Source of the DNA: Acidobacteriota bacterium
Lineage (GTDB): Bacteria; Acidobacteriota; Thermoanaerobaculia; Multivoradales; JAHEKO01
Direction: 5' to 3'
NCBI GenBank assembly: GCA_027296385.1
Contig: JAPUJD010000090.1
Span: 1-20,760, forward strand
Length of the DNA: 20,760 nt
Both the position numbers and the translations under genes were made by a program. Below the pieces are notes generated by a model. That model ran no database searches. It was not told where the DNA came from and saw only the letters and a list, made by a program, of their open reading frames with translations. Numbering within the stretch: the first letter of the stretch is position 1; the number at the start of each line of letters is the position of its first letter. This document shows, in pieces, positions 7,544-14,311 of this stretch.

Positions 7544-8903
7544 TCCTTCCATCCGGCGCCACGCGGCGCTCCACCGTGCCTTGGTGTCCCGTGCGGCAGT
7601 GGCAATGCTCGTGGCCGCGGCTCTCCTGGCGAACGCTTGCGGCCACAAGAAGGCGCCGCAGCCGCCGCCGAGCAAGATCCCTCAGCGGGTGGTCCTCAAG
7701 GTCCATCAACGAGGCGGCGAAGCCGTGCTCAGCTTCCCGTACCCGACGACGACGATCAGCGGTACAGCGCTGCCTGGCATCTCGCAGATCGAGATCTGGC
7801 GCTACGCCCAGGAGGTGCCCGAGTTCGCCATCGACCTCTTGGCGGAGGAAGCAGAGCGCCGGCAAGAGGCTCAGGCTCTGCTCGACGAGCTGGGCCTCGA
7901 GCTCTACGAGGCGCCGCCCCCCGCGGAGCCGGTCGCATCCGAGCCACCGATCCAGTCCGAGCCCGCCGAAGTAGAACAAGGAGAGACCGAGGACGGGGAC
8001 GGCGAGGAGAGCGAACTGACCGAGGAGCAGGAGCTGGAGATTCGTATCGAGGCGGCACGCATCCTCTTGCGCTCACGCCCTACCGACAAGAGTTCTTTTA
8101 TCACCGCCACCAAAAAGGACTTCGAGAAAGATTCCGAGCTCGCGCTGACGATAGAGCGCGACGACATCTCGAGCGCCTTGATCGGCAACGCCATCGTCCT
8201 GCGGCTGACGCTGCCCCCGCGGACTGCGGAGGGTCCAGAGATCGGATATCTCTTCGCGGCCAGGGTTCGAGCCCTCAACGGTAAGCCCTCCGATCTCTCC
8301 GCAACGATCGCCTTGCTGCCCAGCGACACGCCCGTGCCGCCACAGGAGGCGGCGGTCAATGCCAGGCCCGACGGCGTGCACGTGAGCTGGAGCGCCGCGG
8401 AGGATCCACCCGCCGGTTTCCGCGTCTACCGGCGCGAAGCGCAGGCCAGGATCTACGGCGAGCCAGTGGGCACCATCCTCGGCACCTTCCGTCTCTTCGT
8501 CGACCGGCAGGCGATCTTCGGCGCCCGCTATATCTACGCCGTCACCGCCCTCGAGACCCTTACGCCGCTGCTCGAGAGCGACATCTCCTCGGAACATGAG
8601 ATCGATTATCAGGATCGGTTCGGTCCCGCCACTCCCGGCGGCCTCGTCGCTTTCCCCGAGATCGGGAGGGTACGCCTGCTCTGGACTTCGGTGACCGACG
8701 TCGATCTCGCCGGCTACGAGATCCTGCGCCGATCGACAGCTGATGACGTAGCGGCGGCCGTCAACAGCGAGCTCATCTCCCGAGGTCAGTACCTGGACGA
8801 GAGCGTCGCCAGTGGCGATTCCTGGCTCTACTCCGTCGTCGCGATCGACGAGAGCGGCAATCGCAGCGTCGTTAGCGCGGAGATCGAAGTTCGCGTACCG
8901 TAG
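7533..8903 (+). CDS. Predicted lipoprotein with fibronectin type III-like domains
   Basis: Family not recognised. A hydrophobic stretch ends in LLANAC, a plausible but imperfect lipobox, so Cys36 would be lipidated and the protein anchored in a membrane facing the periplasm. A Pro/Lys linker follows (HKKAPQPPPSK). Two FN3-like units are visible at about 270-364 and 365-456, with PPQEAAVNARPDGVHVSW and TPGGLVAFPEIGRVRLLW at their starts. An N-terminal third unit (about 50-270) seems split by a long Glu-rich helical insert (about 92-195), including an acidic run near 125-165. ATG 7533 overlaps the hslU end by 11 nt. GTG 7584 would give a more typical 18-residue signal peptide before the cysteine. 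dapF follows after 5 nt, so this is probably in an operon with hslVU and dapF. Confidence 0.8.
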   Translation: MSSDPSIRRHAALHRALVSRAAVAMLVAAALLANACGHKKAPQPPPSKIPQRVVLKVHQRGGEAVLSFPYPTTTISGTALPGISQIEIWRYAQEVPEFAIDLLAEEAERRQEAQALLDELGLELYEAPPPAEPVASEPPIQSEPAEVEQGETEDGDGEESELTEEQELEIRIEAARILLRSRPTDKSSFITATKKDFEKDSELALTIERDDISSALIGNAIVLRLTLPPRTAEGPEIGYLFAARVRALNGKPSDLSATIALLPSDTPVPPQEAAVNARPDGVHVSWSAAEDPPAGFRVYRREAQARIYGEPVGTILGTFRLFVDRQAIFGARYIYAVTALETLTPLLESDISSEHEIDYQDRFGPATPGGLVAFPEIGRVRLLWTSVTDVDLAGYEILRRSTADDVAAAVNSELISRGQYLDESVASGDSWLYSVVAIDESGNRSVVSAEIEVRVP

Positions 8904-8908
8904 GCTCG

Positions 8909-9757
8909 ATGACGGCCTCTCGGATCGAGTGCTACCGGCTCAGCGGCGGTGGCAACGACTTTCTCGCCCTCGCCGAGCCCGCCGCACAGCCGAGCCCGGG
9001 CCAGATCCGCTCCTGGTGCACCCGCGGCCTCTCGCTCGGTGCGGACGGCCTCTTCGTCATCGTCCGCTCGGGCACGGGTGTTGCGATGAGTTACTTCAAT
9101 GCCGATGGCCGGGCCGCTGATCTGTGCCTCAACGGCACTCGCTGCGCCGCGCGCCTCGCCCGTCACCTGGGCTGGACCGACGGCTCGGTCGCCATCGAGA
9201 CCGGCGCCGGCACCATCCTCGCCACAGCCAGCGGTAACGAGAGCGTGAGGCTGGAGCTGCCACCGCCGAGAACGGCGCCCCAGCGGCGTGAGATCGAGGT
9301 CGAGGGCACGGTCTGGGCCGGCTGGTTTCAGGAGGTCGGCGTACCCCAGTTCGTGCTCGCTTGGCCCCAGTCTCTGGCCGACGCGCCAGTCGTCGAGCTT
9401 GGCCGGCGCCTGCGCCACCACGAGGCCTTCGGCGCCGCCGGCACCAACGTCATGTTCGCCCGCTTCGTGCCACCCCACCGGTTGGAGCTTCGAAGCTACG
9501 AGCGTGGAGTCGAGGCCGAAACGCTCGCCTGTGGTACCGGCGTGCTCGCCGCCGGCGCGGTTGCAGTTGCCGAGGAGCAACTCGCGCTGCCGATCCGGGC
9601 CCTCACCGCTGGAGGTTTCGAGCTCGAGATCCACGGCACCCTCGAGGACGGCGGTCAGATCACGAGCTGGGGCCTGACCGGCGACGCTCGGCTGCTGGCT
9701 CGCCTCGAGCTCGAACCCGGTGCCGATCATCTGCCGCCTCCCCCCTCGTGGAGTTGA
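8909..9757 (+). CDS. dapF: Diaminopimelate epimerase (divergent)
   Basis: PLP-independent epimerase converting LL- to meso-diaminopimelate for lysine and peptidoglycan synthesis. The 282 residues cover both halves of the family fold. GGGNDF (Asn16), GLSLGADGLF, FNADG (Asn64) and the two catalytic cysteines, Cys73 (DLCLNGTRC) and Cys208 (TLACGTG), are present, with YERG at 197-200. Several usually invariant positions differ: CGNG is CLNG, GNPH is GVPQ (Val145, Gln147), and there is one extra residue between ERG and ET, a form also seen in Bacteroidetes enzymes. It is therefore a DapF-family epimerase, with DAP the default substrate. Another amino-acid substrate, as for the histidine racemase CntK, is possible. 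tyrS starts 18 nt after the stop. Confidence 0.88.
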   Translation: MTASRIECYRLSGGGNDFLALAEPAAQPSPGQIRSWCTRGLSLGADGLFVIVRSGTGVAMSYFNADGRAADLCLNGTRCAARLARHLGWTDGSVAIETGAGTILATASGNESVRLELPPPRTAPQRREIEVEGTVWAGWFQEVGVPQFVLAWPQSLADAPVVELGRRLRHHEAFGAAGTNVMFARFVPPHRLELRSYERGVEAETLACGTGVLAAGAVAVAEEQLALPIRALTAGGFELEIHGTLEDGGQITSWGLTGDARLLARLELEPGADHLPPPPSWS

Positions 9758-9773
9758 CATGGTAGAACTCCGC
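9748..9773 (+). terminator. Hairpin at the dapF/tyrS junction
   Basis: GTGGAGTT pairs with AACTCCGC (one G-U pair) around a 10-nt loop. It spans the dapF stop and ends 2 nt before the tyrS ATG. It could end the hslVU-dapF transcript or limit ribosome access to tyrS. There is no U-tract. Confidence 0.35.
9763..9768 (+). promoter_or_regulatory. -10-like box (TAGAAC) before tyrS
   Basis: TAGAAC ends 7 nt before ATG 9776. It overlaps the right arm of the hairpin at 9748-9773, so it may be structural instead. Confidence 0.35.
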
Positions 9774-9775
9774 CG

Positions 9776-11053
9776 ATGACGAGTCAGTCTTTCCGGCCAG
9801 TGGCAGAGCAGCTCTCTGTGCTCGGGCGCGGCACCGTCGATCTGATCGACGAGAGTCAGCTCGCCGACAAGCTGGAACGTTCGCTGGTGAGCGGCCAACC
9901 TTTGACGGTCAAGACCGGTTTCGACCCTTCGACACCGGATCTCCATCTCGGCCACTGCGTGCTGTTGCAGAAGATGCGCCAGTTCCAGGACCTGGGCCAC
10001 CGAGTGATCTTTCTGATCGGCGACTTCACCGGCATGATCGGCGACCCCACCGGCAAGAAAAAGACCCGACCGCAGCTGTCGCGCGAGCAGATCGAAGAGA
10101 ATCTTGCGACCTACGAGCGGCAGGTCTACAAGGTCCTCGATCGCGACAAGACCGTCGTCGACCACAACAGCCGTTGGCTCGACCCGCTAGGCTCGGCGGG
10201 AATCATCAAACTGGCCGGCAAATACACACTGGCCCGCATGATGGAGCGCGACGATTTCCGCACGCGCTACGAGAATCATCAGACCATCACGCTGCACGAG
10301 CTGCTCTATCCCCTGGTCCAGGCCTACGACTCCATTGCGCTCGAGGCGGACGTCGAGCTCGGCGGCCACGATCAGATCTTCAACCTGCTGGTCGGCCGAA
10401 CCCTGATGAAAGAGCACGGCCTCGAACCGCAAGTCGTGCTCACCGTACCGCTCCTGGTCGGCACGGATGGTCGGGAGAAGATGTCCAAGAGCCTCGGCAA
10501 CGCGATCGGAGTCGAAGACCCACCAGGTGAGATCTACGGCCGGACGATGTCGATTCCGGATGAGTTGATGTGGGACTGGTGGTTGTTGTTGACGGACCTG
10601 GGCGAGGAGGAACTAGCAGCGAAAAAGCTCCAGGTAGAGCAGGGTGCACTGCACCCAAAGGCCGTCAAGCAGGAGCTGGCACGGTCGTTGACCGCACGTT
10701 TCCACGATGCCGAGGCTGCACGGGAGGCCGAGCGCGAGTTCGAGAGCGTCTTCGCTCGCGGCGGTGTTCCGGACGAGATCCCCGAGTTCGAGTTCGACTT
10801 CCCGACCCGGATTACCGAGATCCTGGTCGGGGCAGGCCTGGCCGCCAGCAAAGGCGAAGCGCGGCGGCTGATCCAGCAGGGCGCAATCCACATCGATGGC
10901 GAGAAGTTCGTTATTCCGGACTCCGCCGGACTTGAACCGCATGTTCTGCCCGGGCCCGGCAGCTACTCCATGGCGTCGTTCGAGCTCCCGGTGGGCGAAC
11001 ACCTGGTCAAGGTGGGCAAACGCCACTTCGCCCGGGTCACGATCACGGGGTAG
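9776..11053 (+). CDS. tyrS: Tyrosyl-tRNA synthetase
   Basis: Class I aminoacyl-tRNA synthetase charging tRNA-Tyr in the cytoplasm. It has 425 residues. The HIGH motif is PDLHLGH (His57 to His60) and the KMSKS motif is EKMSKSLGN (235-239). Between them are FLIGDFTGMIGDPTG, and YDSIALEADVELGGHDQIFN, which carries the tyrosine- and tRNA-binding residues of the TyrZ-like form. The C-terminal S4 domain (about 350-425) contains ASKGEARRLIQQGAIHIDG. The start is ATG 9776, with no Shine-Dalgarno and a TAGAAC box 7 nt upstream. A hairpin (9748-9773) spans the dapF end and stops just before the ATG. The last 11 nt overlap the convergent receptor gene, with no room for a separate terminator. Confidence 0.97.
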   Translation: MTSQSFRPVAEQLSVLGRGTVDLIDESQLADKLERSLVSGQPLTVKTGFDPSTPDLHLGHCVLLQKMRQFQDLGHRVIFLIGDFTGMIGDPTGKKKTRPQLSREQIEENLATYERQVYKVLDRDKTVVDHNSRWLDPLGSAGIIKLAGKYTLARMMERDDFRTRYENHQTITLHELLYPLVQAYDSIALEADVELGGHDQIFNLLVGRTLMKEHGLEPQVVLTVPLLVGTDGREKMSKSLGNAIGVEDPPGEIYGRTMSIPDELMWDWWLLLTDLGEEELAAKKLQVEQGALHPKAVKQELARSLTARFHDAEAAREAEREFESVFARGGVPDEIPEFEFDFPTRITEILVGAGLAASKGEARRLIQQGAIHIDGEKFVIPDSAGLEPHVLPGPGSYSMASFELPVGEHLVKVGKRHFARVTITG

Positions 11054-13364
11054 CGCCCGATCGGTCCGCGCTACCGAGGTCGAAGCGCAGGCCGATCAGA
11101 ACCGACCGCGGCAGGCCCGGCCGCAGGCCCGCCGGGCGTCGAGCTGCGATGTAGACCTCGTCGGTCAGGTTCAGCACCTGGGCGAAGAGATTGAATCCGC
11201 CGGCCAGGGTGAGCTCTCCGCGAACGTCGTAGGTGGTACGCCGGTCGACGCGCTCGCCCTCGGCCACGGGGCCCGAGCCCGCCCGCGTTCGAATCGCCGC
11301 CGAGTAGTTGCCGTCGAGGTGAAGAGCCCAGCGCGGAGCGTGGAGGCTCACGGTGGCGTTGAGTTGATGCGACGGAATGTAGGGGATCTCGTCTCCGCGG
11401 GTCACCGAAGGCGCCCAGTCGGCGAAGCTGGTATCGAAACTCGAGGTGAACCGGGCGCGGGTGTAGGTGTAGGTCACGCCAAGCGGCACCACGAAGCGGC
11501 CGCGCGGCATGAACCGGTGCAGCCAGCCCGCCTCCAACCCTGCGATCTCGGCGGCACCACCGTTGAACTGCTCGCCGCTGCCGTCGCCGCCCCCGGAGAC
11601 CGTGTCGGTCCCCAGGAGGTTGTCGTAGTCGTTGTAGAAGGCGACGAGCTCGGTGCGATGGATGCCGTCGTCATGGCGGTATCCGAGCTCGAAGTTGAGG
11701 CTCTCCTCCGCCTTGACCGCCTCGGTCGAGCCGGGCGATGGAGGCGAGAAGCCGCGGTGGATCCCGCCGAAGATGCGCTCGTCGGCCGCCAGTTCGTAGC
11801 TTACGCCGAGGCCGGGGATGACCTCCGTCAGCGAGTTCTCCTTCACCACCAGGGCTACGCCCGAGCGCCCGGGATCGGCGCCCCCAAAGTCCTCACGCCG
11901 CAAGTCGATCGACTCCACCCTGACGCCGGGCGTCAGGGTCCAGCGACCGGCGACGATCGTGTCCTGGAGGAAGAGGGCCGTCGCCTCCGCCCGTGCGATC
12001 CGGTTCGCGTGGCTCCCCGGCGCTCCGCGCTCGTTGAAGACGCGGCGCCCGGCCAGCATCTGGAACGAATCCTCCTCCTGGAACCGATCTTCCTCGTCCT
12101 CGTGTATCCGCAAACCGAGGTCGAAGCGATGATCGACCAAAGCGCCTTCGCGGCGCCAATCGGCCACCACCTGTAGGCCTTGCGAGTAATAGTCACGGCG
12201 GTTGTTACGCACCGCCAGACCGCCGGGCAGGCTGTCGGCCTGGCCGCGCAGGACGGCCAAGGCGTCGAGATGGCTCGCCGGGTCGGCCAGCACTTCCGCT
12301 ACGCTCGCGCCCGACACCTTCTCGAGCTTCGCCCAGTTGCGGAAGAAGTCATTGCGATAGACCGTCACGGTGAACCGGAAGGTCGGGCTCGGCTGGACTT
12401 CGTAGCTTAGCTGGATCTGATCGTGGTCGGAGAGAATCCGATCGCCCGCCGAGCTCGCGTAGCGCCGGTATGGGTCGACCCTGAAGTCCTCCTCGGTCAG
12501 ACCGACGTAGGTCTCGTCACCGTCTTGGTGCGTCGTGCCCAGCTTGATCTCGAACGTCTGTCGGATGCGGGCGGTGGCTGGGCTGTTGAGCCGAAACTTG
12601 GCCATGTAGTCCTGGAGCGAGAACCCGGTCGGGCCCCCACCGTCGAGGTTCTTGAATCCCCCATGGCTCGAGTCGTAGGCCTCGATCAGCCAGCCGAAGC
12701 GCTCCCGCGAGTCGCCCGCCACGGCGTGGGCGCGGTGCTGATCGTCACTGCCGACGACGAGCTCGAAGTCCACGTCGGGCGACCGCGGAATCGAGCTCGA
12801 CAGATAGTTGATCGTGCCGCCGTTGGTGTAAGGCCCCTGGCGGATGGCGCTCGACCCCTTGCGGACCTCGAAGCCCTCCATGCGGCCCGCCGTCGGGGCG
12901 TAGTAGGCCGCAGGCGCGGAGTAGGGCGCGGGTGCGACCAGCACTCCGTCCTCGAGCAGCGTGACCTTCTGGCTGCGCTCGACGCCGGTTCCGCGCAGGC
13001 CGATGTTCGGCCTCAGGCCGAAGCCGTCCTCCTCCTGGATGTTGACTCCAGGAACCAGACGCAACACACGATGAACGTCTTGATAGCCCTGACGCTCGAG
13101 CTCTGCGGCTCCGATCACATGGGCCGAGCCCGCCACTCGACGCGCGGCATCGCCGGCTCCGACGATCAGCAGCTCTTCGAAGAACCGGCCGTCGCCCGGC
13201 TCGATATCGACAGGCCCGGTCACCTCGGGATCGACCATCTCTTCCTTCGAGGGCGTCGCCGCGGCCTCGGACCGGGCGCTCAGCGCTCCACCTGAAAGCA
13301 CCGAGATCAGGGCCGCCACTGCGAAGGCAACGAGACCCGCGGTCCCATGGACTGTCTGTCGCAT
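11043..13364 (-). CDS. TonB-dependent outer-membrane receptor, FecA-like
   Basis: Outer-membrane beta-barrel for TonB-driven import, most likely of an iron chelate. It has 773 residues. A signal peptide of about 30-34 residues (hydrophobic LVAFAVAALISVLSGGALSA) precedes the plug domain (about 65-190), which contains DVHRVLRLVPGVNI, GFGLRPNIGLRGTG, TLLEDGVLVAPAPYSAPA and GPYTNGGTINYLS. This pattern is close to FecA-type ferric citrate receptors. The rest is barrel, ending in RSVLIGLRFDL. The final eleven residues after this (GSADRSGATP region) go past the aromatic C-terminal residue expected for OMP assembly and lie where the gene overlaps tyrS. ATG 13364 is preceded by AGGA and follows fur by 9 nt, so the two form an operon. 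The actual ligand cannot be read from sequence. Confidence 0.93.
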   Translation of the reverse strand: MRQTVHGTAGLVAFAVAALISVLSGGALSARSEAAATPSKEEMVDPEVTGPVDIEPGDGRFFEELLIVGAGDAARRVAGSAHVIGAAELERQGYQDVHRVLRLVPGVNIQEEDGFGLRPNIGLRGTGVERSQKVTLLEDGVLVAPAPYSAPAAYYAPTAGRMEGFEVRKGSSAIRQGPYTNGGTINYLSSSIPRSPDVDFELVVGSDDQHRAHAVAGDSRERFGWLIEAYDSSHGGFKNLDGGGPTGFSLQDYMAKFRLNSPATARIRQTFEIKLGTTHQDGDETYVGLTEEDFRVDPYRRYASSAGDRILSDHDQIQLSYEVQPSPTFRFTVTVYRNDFFRNWAKLEKVSGASVAEVLADPASHLDALAVLRGQADSLPGGLAVRNNRRDYYSQGLQVVADWRREGALVDHRFDLGLRIHEDEEDRFQEEDSFQMLAGRRVFNERGAPGSHANRIARAEATALFLQDTIVAGRWTLTPGVRVESIDLRREDFGGADPGRSGVALVVKENSLTEVIPGLGVSYELAADERIFGGIHRGFSPPSPGSTEAVKAEESLNFELGYRHDDGIHRTELVAFYNDYDNLLGTDTVSGGGDGSGEQFNGGAAEIAGLEAGWLHRFMPRGRFVVPLGVTYTYTRARFTSSFDTSFADWAPSVTRGDEIPYIPSHQLNATVSLHAPRWALHLDGNYSAAIRTRAGSGPVAEGERVDRRTTYDVRGELTLAGGFNLFAQVLNLTDEVYIAARRPAGLRPGLPRSVLIGLRFDLGSADRSGATP

Positions 13365-13373
13365 CGTCTCGTC

Positions 13374-13841
13374 CTATGGCCCTGAGGGAGGGGCCGAGCC
13401 CCGCGCCGCCCGGGCCTTCTTACAGGTGATACAACATCCGACGACCTGAACCGTCAGATCGTCCGGGTCGAAACCATGAGCCCGGCAGATTTCCTCCTGT
13501 TGGGCTCGCAGGTCGCGGTTGACGAACTCGACTACACGGCCGCACTCACGGCAGACCATGTGATCGTGCTCCATGCCGGCATGCATGTGCTCGTAGAGAA
13601 CGCGGTGACGGTCGAGCCGGTACTTGCGGACCAGCCCGCAGTCGGCCAGCAGATCGAGATTGCGGTAGACCGTGGCACGCGAAACGTCGAGTCCCTTGCC
13701 GCGCATCGCAGCGTGCAGGCGGTCCGCATCGATGTGCTCGTGGTGGGAAAAGATCTCCTCCAACACGGCCCGACGGGCGTTCGTCATGCGCAATCCGTGA
13801 TCGCGGATGTAGTGTTCGAAAGCTGCCGTTTCCTGATACAT
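13374..13841 (-). CDS. fur: Fur-family metal-responsive repressor
   Basis: DNA-binding metal sensor of the Fur/PerR/Zur family. Starting at ATG 13841 it has 155 residues. The winged-helix domain (about 1-82) contains LRMTNARRAVLEEI and the recognition helix SRATVYRNLDLL (54-65). The dimerisation domain has the histidine-rich HAGMEHDHMVC metal site and two cysteine pairs, CREC (97/100) and CITC (137/140), which bind structural zinc in many family members. The ERxVEFVN-type stretch fits Fur proper better than Zur, but PerR or another subtype is not excluded. A longer start (ATG 13865) is disfavoured because it would put the operator-like palindrome inside the coding sequence. The TonB receptor follows in the same operon, which supports iron as the signal. 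Confidence 0.92.
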   Translation of the reverse strand: MYQETAAFEHYIRDHGLRMTNARRAVLEEIFSHHEHIDADRLHAAMRGKGLDVSRATVYRNLDLLADCGLVRKYRLDRHRVLYEHMHAGMEHDHMVCRECGRVVEFVNRDLRAQQEEICRAHGFDPDDLTVQVVGCCITCKKARAARGSAPPSGP

Positions 13842-13847
13842 TTTCTT

Positions 13848-13866
13848 ATTGAGACAGCGTCTCAAT
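13848..13866. promoter_or_regulatory. Palindromic operator, Fur-box-like
   Basis: ATTGAGAC and GTCTCAAT form a perfect 8-bp inverted repeat around AGC. The 17-base core TTGAGACAGCGTCTCAA shares its outer hexamers with the known Fur-box variant TTGAGAATNATTCTCAA and differs only in the centre. It lies 7 nt upstream of the fur ATG, just after the predicted transcription start. This is where a repressor would block fur and the receptor gene behind it. Autoregulation is inferred. Confidence 0.7.
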
Positions 13867-13880
13867 TCGCCCTCTAGCGG

Positions 13881-13910
13881 ATTCTCGCTCGTCCGCTACC
13901 CCACTGTCAA
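13881..13910 (-). promoter_or_regulatory. Sigma70-like promoter of the fur-receptor operon
   Basis: On the minus strand a perfect TTGACA (13910-13905) is followed after 18 nt by GAGAAT (13886-13881, 4 of 6 consensus bases). The predicted start near 13874 gives a leader of about 33 nt that contains the palindrome. Confidence 0.6.
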
Positions 13911-13934
13911 ACCTGTTCCCGACCCACTTTCGTA

Positions 13935-13940
13935 TAGGCT
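13935..13940 (+). promoter_or_regulatory. -10-like box (TAGGCT) before the PGPGW-like gene
   Basis: TAGGCT (within TATAGGCT) ends 7 nt before ATG 13948, the same spacing as at trmFO and tyrS. No Shine-Dalgarno is seen. Confidence 0.45.
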
Positions 13941-13947
13941 GCACAGC

Positions 13948-14280
13948 ATGTCCGAACAAGGCGGGCCAGAGTCCGATCCGTCGGCCGCCGGGCCGAAGAA
14001 GCGCCGGCGGCCCCGCCTGCCTGCTCTCCCTCTGGTGGTGCGCATCCTGGTGCTCGTCGTCGGCTGGGTGGTGGTGCTCATCGGCATCGCGGGACTCGCG
14101 TTGCCGGGCATTCAGGGTTGCTTGACCCTCGGCCTGGGGGCCGCCCTGCTATCGCTCGCCAGCGAAATGATCTACCGCGGGCTGCACCGTCTGCTGCAGC
14201 GCTGGCCCAGAGTCTGGGACCGCGTCGAGAACCTGCGCAGCTGGATGCACGACAAGCTGTCGCGCTTGCGCTGGCGCTAG
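13948..14280 (+). CDS. Small two-pass membrane protein, PGPGW-like
   Basis: The 110-residue protein has a basic N-terminus (KKRRRPR near 18-24), two hydrophobic segments (about 29-50 and 56-73) and an amphipathic, Arg/Trp-rich C-terminal tail. The pattern GWVVVLIGIAGLALPGIQG followed by LTLGLGAALLSLASE matches the layout of the PGPGW putative transmembrane family (loop Pro-Gly between two helices, then a Glu and a basic helix), though the loop here is PGIQG. No function is established for such proteins. It is divergent from fur with 106 nt between starts, and convergent with gltA. There is no Shine-Dalgarno; TAGGCT ends 7 nt before the ATG. The stop codon lies at the edge of a strong hairpin. 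Confidence 0.75.
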   Translation: MSEQGGPESDPSAAGPKKRRRPRLPALPLVVRILVLVVGWVVVLIGIAGLALPGIQGCLTLGLGAALLSLASEMIYRGLHRLLQRWPRVWDRVENLRSWMHDKLSRLRWR

Positions 14281-14311
14281 CGCTAGGGGCTTGCTGCAGA
14301 ACCCTAGCGCT
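14279..14311. terminator. Bidirectional terminator hairpin between convergent genes
   Basis: AGCGCTAGGG (14279-14288) pairs perfectly with CCCTAGCGCT (14302-14311) around a 13-nt loop. The left arm includes the last two bases of the stop codon of the upstream membrane protein gene (14278-14280), and the right arm includes the gltA stop (14304-14306 on the minus strand). The only non-coding bases are 14281-14303. No U-tract follows on either strand. The core of the hairpin is copy 2 of the dispersed repeat. Confidence 0.7.
14283..14305 (+). repeat. Dispersed palindromic repeat, copy 2
   Basis: Matches 4972-4994 at 22 of 23 bases, in the same orientation. The differing base (C at 14297) breaks the inner CTT/AAG pairing seen in copy 1, but the outer stem here is longer (10 bp). 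Like copy 1 it lies directly after a plus-strand gene. Confidence 0.7.

Noticed and set aside
9754..9759. Perfect TTGACA near the dapF stop, as a -35 for tyrS
   Set aside because: No -10 lies at 16-18 nt; the nearest TAGAAC box is only 3 nt away and the next bases are tyrS coding sequence.
10896..13295. Plus-strand open frames of 426 and 290 codons opposite the TonB receptor
   Set aside because: The receptor reading has signal peptide, plug and barrel motifs; the antisense products are low-complexity and Arg/Val-rich.
13842..13865. Longer Fur start at ATG 13865 adding eight residues
   Set aside because: The extra codons are the palindrome itself and the added residues are not typical of the family.
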